A stretch of 64,000 nt of DNA from Paracrocinitomix mangrovi. Lineage in GTDB: Bacteria > Bacteroidota > Bacteroidia > Flavobacteriales_D > Crocinitomicaceae. The DNA is taken from contig NZ_CP091819.1 of NCBI RefSeq assembly GCF_019740355.2, forward strand, positions 1 through 64,000, given 5' to 3'. Shown one piece after another: positions 49,755-57,992 of the stretch (its first letter is position 1; each line of letters opens with the position of its first letter). A program made the translations under genes and the position numbers. Under the pieces are notes generated by a model. The model was given only the letters and a program-made list of their open reading frames with translations. It made no database searches and had not been told where the DNA came from.

Positions 49755-49785
49755 AGGCCTGTGTCAATTTGATACAGGTCTTTTT
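49755..49785 (+). terminator. Rho-independent terminator after gyrB
   Basis: GGCCTGTGTC and GATACAGGTC pair over 10 bases with two G-U pairs and a 5-base loop, then a T run. Confidence 0.85.
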
Positions 49786-49835
49786 GTTTTGTATTACTTT
49801 TTTTGTAACTTGCTGTGTTGTAATAGGCTACGGTT

Positions 49836-50234
49836 ATGAATGCGCATACATGGATTTTTGTTATCGCCATTCTTTTGTATCTGTATTATTTATCGAGAGT
49901 TTACGATAGAGTTAAATTCCTCTCTATAAAACGAGCTCGAATTCATGAACCTCAATCAGATGATGAGTCAGCTTTGACTCAGTGGGTGCATGATATGCGT
50001 CAGATCAAAAGAGAAACTACTCAGTTAAGAAAGAATTCTTGTCTTTACTTCTTTATTATTCCGGCTTTGGAAATAATCACTCATTTCATTTCGGGTGATT
50101 ATTATATTGCAGATCAACTTTTAACACTATCATTTTTATTAGGTTTTTCGCTAACTATGATAGTGATACTGTATTGGGGATCTGAAAAATATAAAATGCC
50201 CAATGGAAGTTTAGTGAAGAAGACAACTTACTAG
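49836..50234 (+). CDS. Small membrane protein, unknown function
   Basis: A 132-residue protein with about three membrane helices (near 6-19, 70-85 and 92-112) and a basic loop after the first (RVYDRVKFLSIKRAR). No family is recognised. It stands alone after the gyrB terminator and overlaps the convergent MazG-like gene by 4 bases. Confidence 0.7.
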   Translation: MNAHTWIFVIAILLYLYYLSRVYDRVKFLSIKRARIHEPQSDDESALTQWVHDMRQIKRETTQLRKNSCLYFFIIPALEIITHFISGDYYIADQLLTLSFLLGFSLTMIVILYWGSEKYKMPNGSLVKKTTY

Positions 50235-50635
50235 TTGTGAAGAATGGCAGCAATATCAGGCTTAAAATACTGGTCTGATTTCATTACTTTACCATCTTCT
50301 CTATAGATGGGGTTTCCGTCTTTATCTAGTTTACTCATATTGCTTCTTTGAATCTCTTCAAATACTTCAGCAATTTTATGTTGTAAACCATGCTTTAAAA
50401 TAGTACCGCATAAAATGTAAAGTTGATCACCTAATGCGTCTGCAATCTCAACCAAATCTCCATTCTGAGCAGCTTCAAGATACTCTTCGTTTTCTTCGCG
50501 CATTAATTTATATCTCAGTAAAATTTCTTCGTCGCTCAATTCAGTAGTAGGAGAGTAGTTGTTACCAATTCCAAAAGATTCATGAAACTTCTCTACGTGT
50601 CCAATAACTTCCTTTAAAGTAATCTCTTTGTCCAT
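50231..50635 (-). CDS. MazG-like nucleoside triphosphate pyrophosphohydrolase
   Basis: A 134-residue all-helical NTP pyrophosphohydrolase of the MazG/HisE type. Metal-binding acids are in REENEEYLEA and EIADALGDQLYI, the EExxE...ExxD pattern. Such proteins hydrolyse NTPs, often damaged or non-canonical ones, to NMP and pyrophosphate. The substrate is unknown. It is transcribed divergently from the propeller phosphatase gene. Confidence 0.85.
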   Translation of the reverse strand: MDKEITLKEVIGHVEKFHESFGIGNNYSPTTELSDEEILLRYKLMREENEEYLEAAQNGDLVEIADALGDQLYILCGTILKHGLQHKIAEVFEEIQRSNMSKLDKDGNPIYREDGKVMKSDQYFKPDIAAILHN

Positions 50636-50678
50636 TTTTACTATTTTTGGTTAAAGTTAACGTAAGCCTAATCAATAA

Positions 50679-53600
50679 ATGCATAAATATTTACTGCTTT
50701 TACTAACAATTTTTACAACATCTGGCTTTCATTCTTTTAGCCAAAGAGAGAATCTTCCTGTTGTAAATTTCACCTCAAGAGATTATGGGAAAGAATTCAA
50801 TCCTGAAATCTATTGTACGGTACAAGATAAGAGAGGTGTAATGTACATGGGATCCGGAAATGGTTTACATGAATTTGACGGAACCAAATGGAACTATATC
50901 AAAGTAATGGCTGGTTCATATGTACGTGCATTGGGTGTTGATTCATCTGGAGTGGTGTACGTGGGAAGCAATGGTGATTTTGGTTTTCTAGCTCCTGATA
51001 CTTTAGGTCAACTTCAATACAATTCTCTTTTAGATAAATTGCCTGAAGAAGATTGGTTTTTTGGAGAAATTTGGGCCATTCATTGCACAGACAAGTTTGT
51101 TTATTTCCAGGCACAAGAAGCTTTTTTTGTATATGATCTTGAAAAAGATACAGTAATCGCAGTTTATCCTACTGATACTTCTTCTTTTCATACTTCTTTT
51201 TTAATTGATGGAGAACTATATCTACGAGCAAGAGAAATTGGAATAGTAAAGTACGTCAATGGAGATTTAGAAAGGCTGAGAGGTACAGAAATGGTGAGAG
51301 ATTTAGGAGTCTTTGGCTTATATAAACTTCAAGATGACTCCTTACTTATTTTGACTCAAGAGTTAGGAATTTGGAAATGGAAGAATGACGCAGCAGTGCA
51401 ATTGCCAGAGGGAAATGATTTTCCACTTATTGACCTAAATTTATATGGTTCTGAAATGCTAAGTGACGGCAATATTGCCGTGTGGACCTTTACTTCTGGA
51501 GTTTATATTTTAAACAAAGAAGGTAAAGTTTTAAAGCAATTTGATCAGCAATCAGGCCTCACTTCAAATGATGTTAAAGGGATCTACGAAGACCGTGAAA
51601 ATAATATTTGGTTGTCTACTGCTAACGGCGTTTCAATGGTGAACTATTATGCACCATTTTCTTATTATGGAGAAAAAGCCGGCATAAGTGGAAATATTGT
51701 TGCCATGCAAAGGTTTAAAGGACAAATGTATGTTGGAACCTCTGTAGGTTTATTTGTACAAAGCAGTGATAGAAAAAGAATTTTTGAAAATACAGAGTTG
51801 CTGAAAGAAACGGTATGGGATTTTTGTGTTGTAAATGACCGATTGTATATGGCTACTCCCCGAGGAGTTTTGAGTACTACAGATGGTAAAAGTGTAAAAG
51901 CAGAAACTTCTGTTTGGGTTGAGGCTAACGCTATTAGGTTCTTTGACAACATGGGGATTTTTGTTGTGAGTGGTCCAAAAGGAATCTTTTTATTTAATCG
52001 TAATTTTCAACAAATTAACAGCTTTGATCAGGAGTTGTCATTGTCTTTAGGAATTGAACAAGATCCGACTGATCCTGGAATTATTTGGGTTGGAACAGTG
52101 TCTAGTGGAGCTTTTAGAATTAAGTTAAATGATGGTTTTGTAGTTGATCAATTCACAGATTTTGATGGATTGTTGGATGACATAGGAAAACCATTGATGT
52201 ATCATGATTCACTTGTGTTTGGTTGTAAGCAGGGATTATCTTATTTCATGGATGAAGAAGAAATGAAAAAAGGATTGACAGAAGAAGAAAAAGAAGATCC
52301 TTTAAATTATAGAGGTATGTTCCAGGTGCAGGATATGCACTCTTATACAACAGATGGACAATTTTTATTCTTGAAAACAAGTAAAAAAGGAGATTGGTTT
52401 AGTGATGACAATTATTCAATTGGATATTATGACCACGAGAAGGCTGAGTTTATTCGCATGCCATTTAAAGGAATTGATGTTGGTAGAATCAACAGGTTTT
52501 ATTTAGAGGAAGATGGAACACTTTGGGTAGGTGGTTCTGATGGATTGTTAGGATATACACACAGAAAGAAAGATAATTACGAAAAGCCTTATAGTACGCT
52601 CATCAGAAGTTTTACAATTGGAGGTGATTCATTGATGTTTGCCGGAGCTTTCTTTAATGATGGTGAAATGTCTAACACTCAAACAGATAATTACTTGTTT
52701 AATATCGATTATCACTTCAATGACGTGAAATTTACATTCTCTTCAACGTATTTTGAATATCAAGAGAATATTCAATATGCCTTTAAATTAGAAGGATACG
52801 ATCAAAATTGGACAGATTGGAGTAAGAAAACAGAAGCCAACTTTACCAACTTGAATGAGGGGGATTATACGTTTATGGTAAAGGCTAAAAACGTATACGA
52901 CGTAGAATCAGAAGTGGCAACTTTTAAATTCACCGTATTACCACCTTGGTACAGAACTGCCTGGGCTTACGCTTTATTTGTTTTGTTATTGATCTTGTCA
53001 TTCTTTGTAGGATTTAGATTGTTTAGTTTAAGATTGAAGAGAAAAAATCAGTGGTTAGAAGGAGTAGTTGAAGAGCGTACAAGAGAAATTAAAGAGAAAA
53101 ATGAGGTGTTAAAGCACCAGAAACAGGAGATAGAAGACAGTATCAATTACGCCCAAAGAATTCAGCAAGCCATTTTACCTCTAGAGGATGAAATGAAGAA
53201 ATGGTTGCCAAATTCATTTGTATTGTTCCGTCCAAAAGATATCGTATCAGGAGATTTTTATTGGTTCACAGAGAAAGAAGATCAATTGGTGTTTATATGT
53301 GCCGATTGTACCGGACATGGTGTTCCGGGGGCTTTCATGAGTATGATCGGGTCTGACAGATTGAATATTATAGTTGGTGAGCGTAAAATTATTCATCCGG
53401 GACAAATATTGTCAGAACTTAATATTGCGATTAAAAAATCGCTGAAGCAAGATGGGCAAACCGGATCTACTAAAGACGGAATGGATGCAGCAGTTTGTAC
53501 AATTGACCTTAAAACCAATGAGGTGAGATATGCAGGAGCTAATAGACCTTTATGGATTGTGCAAAATGGAGATATTGAGGAGATAAAAGCTACTAAAGTT

Positions 53601-53894
53601 GCGGTGGCAGGATTTACACCTGATGATCAGGTTTATGAAGAGCACGTCATTAAAATAGAGGAGGGGATGAAGTTTTATATGACTTCTGATGGATATGCCG
53701 ACCAATTTGGAGGAGATAGAGGTAAAAAACTGAAGGTGAAAACAATGAAAGAGTTCATCCTCAATGTTTGTAACAAAGACTTTGACAAACAAAGGGATGA
53801 ACTTGAAAAAAGTTTAATAGACTGGATGTCAGGATTTGAACAGATTGATGATGTGTGTGTAGTTGGTTTCGAACCTGTTACTGGATCTCTTTAG
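50679..53894 (+). CDS. Propeller sensor SpoIIE-type serine phosphatase (phosphatase 5)
   Basis: A 1071-residue membrane phosphatase. A signal peptide ends HSFSQ (about residue 22). The external region is two-component-type propeller repeats (about 25-640; for example YEDRENNIWLSTANGVSMV), then a Y_Y_Y domain (about 685-755, ending DYTFMVKAKN). A membrane helix (about 760-783), a coiled coil and the SpoIIE domain (about 835-1071) follow, with GDFYW, CADCTGHGVPGAFMSM and TSDGYADQFGG. In Bacteroidota, propeller plus Y_Y_Y normally feeds a histidine kinase; here it feeds a phosphatase. A TATTTTTG -7 element lies about 30 bases before the ATG. Confidence 0.9.
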   Translation: MHKYLLLLLTIFTTSGFHSFSQRENLPVVNFTSRDYGKEFNPEIYCTVQDKRGVMYMGSGNGLHEFDGTKWNYIKVMAGSYVRALGVDSSGVVYVGSNGDFGFLAPDTLGQLQYNSLLDKLPEEDWFFGEIWAIHCTDKFVYFQAQEAFFVYDLEKDTVIAVYPTDTSSFHTSFLIDGELYLRAREIGIVKYVNGDLERLRGTEMVRDLGVFGLYKLQDDSLLILTQELGIWKWKNDAAVQLPEGNDFPLIDLNLYGSEMLSDGNIAVWTFTSGVYILNKEGKVLKQFDQQSGLTSNDVKGIYEDRENNIWLSTANGVSMVNYYAPFSYYGEKAGISGNIVAMQRFKGQMYVGTSVGLFVQSSDRKRIFENTELLKETVWDFCVVNDRLYMATPRGVLSTTDGKSVKAETSVWVEANAIRFFDNMGIFVVSGPKGIFLFNRNFQQINSFDQELSLSLGIEQDPTDPGIIWVGTVSSGAFRIKLNDGFVVDQFTDFDGLLDDIGKPLMYHDSLVFGCKQGLSYFMDEEEMKKGLTEEEKEDPLNYRGMFQVQDMHSYTTDGQFLFLKTSKKGDWFSDDNYSIGYYDHEKAEFIRMPFKGIDVGRINRFYLEEDGTLWVGGSDGLLGYTHRKKDNYEKPYSTLIRSFTIGGDSLMFAGAFFNDGEMSNTQTDNYLFNIDYHFNDVKFTFSSTYFEYQENIQYAFKLEGYDQNWTDWSKKTEANFTNLNEGDYTFMVKAKNVYDVESEVATFKFTVLPPWYRTAWAYALFVLLLILSFFVGFRLFSLRLKRKNQWLEGVVEERTREIKEKNEVLKHQKQEIEDSINYAQRIQQAILPLEDEMKKWLPNSFVLFRPKDIVSGDFYWFTEKEDQLVFICADCTGHGVPGAFMSMIGSDRLNIIVGERKIIHPGQILSELNIAIKKSLKQDGQTGSTKDGMDAAVCTIDLKTNEVRYAGANRPLWIVQNGDIEEIKATKVAVAGFTPDDQVYEEHVIKIEEGMKFYMTSDGYADQFGGDRGKKLKVKTMKEFILNVCNKDFDKQRDELEKSLIDWMSGFEQIDDVCVVGFEPVTGSL

Positions 53895-54363
53895 ACAAGG
53901 CAGGCAAATGTTGAATTTGCTTATTTGTCAACTTTCCTTTTCCTATTAATAGTAAAAACTGTGTTCTTGTTTCAACAACAGCTATAATCTTACGGACACT
54001 ACCGTTTTTCTTTTCACCAAATACAGCTACTTTTCTGTTGCCATCAACATCTTCAAGCAAAGATTTGTAAGTTCCCTTTGCAGCTATTGCGTTTTTAGCG
54101 TAGTTAGAGATTTGTGTTTTATCACCGTAAAAATTGAGGTATTTTAAAGCAGTAAGAGACTGCAATACGTCAATAGCTTCAGGATAATCCTCATCAACAA
54201 ATAATGACACAACCTTAGGCGGAACTACCTTGGCTTCCATGTCCTTATCGTTTTTGTGTTGCTTGTAAAATTCGTTGATTGGATGCGCCCCGTAAGCTAC
54301 GGATACAAATAGAACGAAAAATAATCCTAATAATCTGTGTTTGTTAGCGGTTAAGTTTGTCAT
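53878..54363 (-). CDS. DUF4252 exported protein
   Basis: A 161-residue exported protein. The ATG at 54363 opens a signal peptide ending in VAYGA (about residue 26); a GTG further up would add 12 residues and is not preferred. The DUF4252-like domain (about 50-150) includes a strand-helix pattern ending KIIAVVETRTQFLLLIGKGKLT. In many Bacteroidota DUF4252 genes sit next to an ECF sigma factor; none is visible here, but an ECF-like promoter lies upstream. It overlaps the convergent phosphatase gene by 17 bases. Confidence 0.75.
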   Translation of the reverse strand: MTNLTANKHRLLGLFFVLFVSVAYGAHPINEFYKQHKNDKDMEAKVVPPKVVSLFVDEDYPEAIDVLQSLTALKYLNFYGDKTQISNYAKNAIAAKGTYKSLLEDVDGNRKVAVFGEKKNGSVRKIIAVVETRTQFLLLIGKGKLTNKQIQHLPALSKEIQ

Positions 54364-54427
54364 GACGAAAGTTTTTAGTTTGTATTGTTTTAATTTCACA
54401 TTGCTGTGATTGCTTCTGGTACTTATT

Positions 54428-54452
54428 TAACGCCTAGTTACATCATGGTTAC
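54428..54452 (-). promoter_or_regulatory. Possible ECF-type promoter for the DUF4252 gene
   Basis: On the minus strand GTAACC (54447-54452) is followed 14 bases later by CGTTA (54428-54432). This resembles ECF sigma promoters (AAC at -35, CGT at -10). The leader would be about 57 bases. The match is short. Confidence 0.35.
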
Positions 54453-54623
54453 ACCTCTAAAACTTATAAATATTGACTTTGTAGTTGTTTAACGATTTAG
54501 GAATGTGATTTTTTTTTGAGAATTTAGTTTGATTTTAATTATTTTAGGAAGCCCATTATCAATTCCTTTAAAGATCAAAATATCAGTAAGTTTGAATGAA
54601 TATTTTTTATTCTAAATATTTTC

Positions 54624-54655
54624 TTGATTTATAAAAAATTTTATTTCTATCTTTG
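54624..54655 (+). promoter_or_regulatory. Bacteroidota housekeeping promoter of rplS
   Basis: TTG at 54624-54626 and TATCTTTG at 54648-54655, 21 bases apart, match the -33/-7 consensus of the Bacteroidota primary sigma factor. Transcription would start near 54662. Confidence 0.75.
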
Positions 54656-54738
54656 CACCTCAATTCTTGCGAAATAATTCGTAAGTTTGCAGCCCGAATT
54701 TCAAATGAGATTCAACGTTGAATAAAGAATTTTAAGTC

Positions 54739-55110
54739 ATGGACAGCATAATTAAAGATTTACAGAGCGAATTAGTTGAGGGGAATAATATTCCTGATTT
54801 CAAATCAGGATCTACTATTACCGTTCATTATAAAATTAAAGAAGGTAACAAGGAAAGAGTTCAGCAATTCCAAGGTGTTGTTATTCAACGTAAAGGAACT
54901 GGTGCAACTGAGACTTTCACAGTTAGAAAAATGTCTGGAAACGTTGGTGTTGAAAGAATATTCCCTGTTTCATCTCCTTTTATTGAGAAAATTGAAATTA
55001 ACAAAGTTGGTAGCGTAAGAAGAGCTAGAATCTTTTACTTCAGAGAAAGAAGAGGTAAATCTGCAAGAATCAAAGAGAAAAGAAATCTTGCTGTTGAGAA
55101 AAAGAAGTAA
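54739..55110 (+). CDS. rplS: 50S ribosomal protein L19
   Basis: A 123-residue ribosomal protein at the 30S-50S contact. It shows the family blocks [34 protein letters not shown] and a C-terminal [21 protein letters not shown]. It has its own strong promoter and terminator and is not linked here to trmD or rpsP, its usual neighbours in many bacteria. Confidence 0.97.
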   Translation: MDSIIKDLQSELVEGNNIPDFKSGSTITVHYKIKEGNKERVQQFQGVVIQRKGTGATETFTVRKMSGNVGVERIFPVSSPFIEKIEINKVGSVRRARIFYFRERRGKSARIKEKRNLAVEKKK

Positions 55111-55135
55111 TTCGTTATCAATTACAGATAAAATT

Positions 55136-55164
55136 AAACCTGCTCCTATCGAGCAGGTTTTTTT
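55136..55164. terminator. Terminator after rplS, shared by the convergent gene
   Basis: AAACCTGCTC and GAGCAGGTTT pair perfectly with a 5-base loop, followed by a T run. The A run on the left lets it act in the opposite direction too. Confidence 0.88.
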
Positions 55165-55585
55165 ATTTCATTTTGTTGAAGTAGAAAATTCTATCTTCAG
55201 AAACCATAATCAGCACTTTATTCTCTTTGATGTAGTATTTAGTACAATCAGGATAAGTTAATAGCTCTGAAAATTCGCCATCACAACAAAGTTCAGTGCA
55301 ATTGCTGAAATATTTGAATTCAATGTTTCTGTCTTTTGTTACCTTGAACTCATTATCGCACTTATTTATCTCTAGATTATAAGTGACAATGGTGTCCTGA
55401 AAGTTAATGGTGTATTTAAAGTCTTTGCTCGTTTTTGACTTATGAGTTGGTTTAATTTCTTTACCGGTCATATTGTCAATGATATTGAATAGTTGCCATT
55501 TTCCTTGTAGCAATGAATCAATTTCTTGTGCATTAGCATATCCTACGCTAATAAGCATAATTAGTAGTAGCCCAATCTTTTTCAT
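55163..55585 (-). CDS. Small exported protein, possibly lipocalin-like
   Basis: A 140-residue protein with a signal peptide ending YANAQ (about residue 20). The mature part opens with LLQGKWQLFNII, which resembles the first strand of small lipocalin-like proteins, and is otherwise beta-rich. Four Cys in a CDNEF...NCTELCCDG region could form disulfides. The function is unknown and the lipocalin assignment is tentative. Confidence 0.65.
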   Translation of the reverse strand: MKKIGLLLIMLISVGYANAQEIDSLLQGKWQLFNIIDNMTGKEIKPTHKSKTSKDFKYTINFQDTIVTYNLEINKCDNEFKVTKDRNIEFKYFSNCTELCCDGEFSELLTYPDCTKYYIKENKVLIMVSEDRIFYFNKMK

Positions 55586-55615
55586 TGAGTTGAATTTACG
55601 AAATTGATTGCTGAA

Positions 55616-57109
55616 TTACAAGCGTTGAAGAGGAGTCTTTACTCCATCAACTAAACTATAGCAGGCCAATTTGTCTTTAAATACAGATGATTTAAAGATT
55701 GATTTGTTTAGTAACATTCTCACACATTCCTGTACTCCTTCAACAATTGAAGGGTGAGGGTGAATGAGTTCAGCCAACTCAGAAATTCCTTGCTTTGTTT
55801 TAATTTGAAGCGCAACAGCCTGAATAGCAGAGGAAGCATGTTCTCCAACTGCACGCATTCCTAAAATGCGCATATCTTCGTCATTGGTGACAATGATTTT
55901 AAAGAATCCTTGTGTTTTACGCATGGCAATTGCACGTGCCATTACTGAGTAGTCAAGTTTTACAACTTTAACAGGAATGTTTTTCTCAATGCATTGTTTT
56001 TCATTCATCCCTACGGACGCCACTTCTGGTTCAAGGAACATGATAGTACAAACGTTATCATAGGATAAACGCTCAGTTTTTCCACCAAAAATACGCTCCA
56101 CAGCATGACGGGCTTCAATTTCACCCATGTTAACCAATGCAATTCTACCCGATACATCACCGGCAGCAAATATGTTAGGAATATTTGTTTGAGTATCGTC
56201 ATCTCCTAAATGACGACCTGTTTTACCCATTTTCAAACCTAATTCCTCCATCCCTATGTTCTGTAGGTTAGGTACACGCCCAACTGAAAGCAAAGCTTTC
56301 TCAACGCGAATGATTTCTTTGTTTCCGTCTGCTGTGATTTCATACTCTACTTCTCCGTCAACAATTTCCATGCGATCTAAAGAAGCCTTATGATGAATTG
56401 TTACACCGTGTTTTTCAAGGTTTTTAGCAACAATTTGAGAGATGTCATCATCTTCAAACGGAAGAATGTGATCACCTCTATCAATTAAATAAACCTTTGT
56501 TTTTCCAAAATTTGAAAATATAGTAGCGTATTCACAACCAATTACACCGGCACCAACTATTACTAAACTTTTAGGGAAGTCAGTAATCTGATCAATACCA
56601 TCTGAAGTCATAATGATTTTCTCATCTACTTCAATATTAGGTAATCCTCTAGGTGATGAACCTGTTGCTATTATTACGTAATCTGTTTCTATTTTTTCAA
56701 TCTCACCATCTTCTTTAGTGATTTGAACAGTATTTGGATCCAATAATTTACCGTAACCTCTTATATATGTAAAAAGGTCAGCTCTATTGGTTTTTAATAG
56801 TTTAATGTGACATGAATACTGAAATTTTCTTTCAAAAACTGCTTCTTCCAAGGTCTTTTTAACTTCTTCCCAAGATAGTTCAAATCTATCTCTACCCAGA
56901 GAAACAATGGTTTCATTGACGTTTTTAACTCTTTGAGAAAGTTCCCAAAGTGTTTTAGAACTGAGTGCACCATGATAAACACCGGCACCACCAACTTTTG
57001 ATTTTTCAATCAAACATACGCGTTTACCGAAGTCAATTGCTCTCATTGCAGCTGCATACCCAGCTGGTCCTCCTCCTATAACTACAAGATCGTATCTACC
57101 TTGATTCAT
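55616..57109 (-). CDS. FAD/NAD(P)-dependent oxidoreductase of the lipoamide-dehydrogenase/SthA family without redox cysteines
   Basis: A 497-residue flavoprotein with the full disulfide-reductase layout: FAD loop GGGPAG near residues 12-17, the NAD(P) loop VGAGVIGCEYA, the second FAD motif IFAAGDV, and a C-terminal HPHPSIVEG with the usual active-site His. In dihydrolipoamide dehydrogenase the site reads GGTCLNVGCIPSK; here it reads GGAGVYHGALSSK (40-52), so both cysteines are replaced (Gly43, Ala48). Soluble transhydrogenase SthA also lacks the pair, so pyridine-nucleotide transhydrogenase activity is a fair guess. It cannot be the E3 partner of the fused E1 by the usual chemistry. Confidence 0.85.
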   Translation of the reverse strand: MNQGRYDLVVIGGGPAGYAAAMRAIDFGKRVCLIEKSKVGGAGVYHGALSSKTLWELSQRVKNVNETIVSLGRDRFELSWEEVKKTLEEAVFERKFQYSCHIKLLKTNRADLFTYIRGYGKLLDPNTVQITKEDGEIEKIETDYVIIATGSSPRGLPNIEVDEKIIMTSDGIDQITDFPKSLVIVGAGVIGCEYATIFSNFGKTKVYLIDRGDHILPFEDDDISQIVAKNLEKHGVTIHHKASLDRMEIVDGEVEYEITADGNKEIIRVEKALLSVGRVPNLQNIGMEELGLKMGKTGRHLGDDDTQTNIPNIFAAGDVSGRIALVNMGEIEARHAVERIFGGKTERLSYDNVCTIMFLEPEVASVGMNEKQCIEKNIPVKVVKLDYSVMARAIAMRKTQGFFKIIVTNDEDMRILGMRAVGEHASSAIQAVALQIKTKQGISELAELIHPHPSIVEGVQECVRMLLNKSIFKSSVFKDKLACYSLVDGVKTPLQRL

Positions 57110-57401
57110 GCTTAATTCTTTCTAAAAAATAGATGGTTGAATATAGACAAAATTATCAAATCAAATCATACTGAGCGGTTACCTTTAATTTTAGTTGATT
57201 TTTTTTAACGATATTCAGGTGGTTAGTAGTCATTTATCCAAATTTTAATCGAATTAGTCGTATATTTTTTGTTCATTAATTTTCAAATAATTATATTTAT
57301 TCTTGTTAGAAATATAACCCTCCGTAAAATTTGTCGTATAAATAAGGAGTTTTATCATTTATTTTATATCTTTCGGAGATAAAAATTAGCAATTAATCGC
57401 T

Positions 57402-57992
57402 ATGTTGGCAGGAAATCCAGTTGTTGAAAAGTGTAATGCTCGCTTCCAGGAGATTTTTGGGGACTACAACAAAAATGCTTCAGGGAAGATTATAGTTTCG
57501 CACTTTGGGGAGTTTTCACAAGATCTTGTGAACTCTTTATCTACAAGCATTGAAGATATGATGCTGGAGTCTGGTGACAAAAAAGGAGTCGTTAAGAGAA
57601 TGTTCAGTATTCTTGTTGAAGGACTTCAAAATATCAGAATTCATGGTGAACGTGATGAAGATGGTAATCAAGTTTCTTTCCTAATAGTTTTGCAAAATGA
57701 AGATAATTACAAAGTGACATTTGGTAATTTGATCAAAAGAAGCAATATAGATGGTATTATAGAAAGAATTGAAAGCCTAAACAAAATGGATAATGCTGAA
57801 GTGAAAGAACTTTACATGGAAGTATTGTCAAATGGTATCATGTCCAATAAAGGTGGTGCCGGTCTTGGGTTTATTACCATGTCTCTTAAATCAAAAAACA
57901 AGATTGCCTATATCTCTGAAGAAGTTTCAGATGAATTGGTATTCTTTTCTGTAAATATCGATTTAGAGAGATCTAAAAAAGGAGACGATTAA
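57402..57992 (+). CDS. SiaB-like serine/threonine protein kinase (DUF6272)
   Basis: A 196-residue cytoplasmic protein of the SiaB type, a small GHKL-fold kinase. Its key features are EGLQNIRIHGE (the N-box position, near 71-82) and the glycine-rich GGAGLGFITM (near 151-160). In Pseudomonas, SiaB phosphorylates SiaC and the SpoIIE-type phosphatase SiaA reverses this. Here five SpoIIE-type phosphatases lie in the same window, so this may be their opposing kinase; a SiaC-like gene is not seen. It has its own long upstream region (292 bases) with a TTG-N19-TAAAATTTG promoter-like pair. It overlaps bshA tail to tail by 4 bases. Confidence 0.8.
   Translation: MLAGNPVVEKCNARFQEIFGDYNKNASGKIIVSHFGEFSQDLVNSLSTSIEDMMLESGDKKGVVKRMFSILVEGLQNIRIHGERDEDGNQVSFLIVLQNEDNYKVTFGNLIKRSNIDGIIERIESLNKMDNAEVKELYMEVLSNGIMSNKGGAGLGFITMSLKSKNKIAYISEEVSDELVFFSVNIDLERSKKGDD

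Larger units (their letters stand above)
54364..54738. other. Intergenic region with two divergent promoters
   Basis: This 375-base stretch holds no gene. Its left part carries a candidate ECF-type promoter for the DUF4252 gene on the minus strand. Its right part carries the strong rplS promoter, followed by a leader of about 75-80 bases. Between them the DNA is very AT-rich with no further structure that I can support. Confidence 0.7.
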
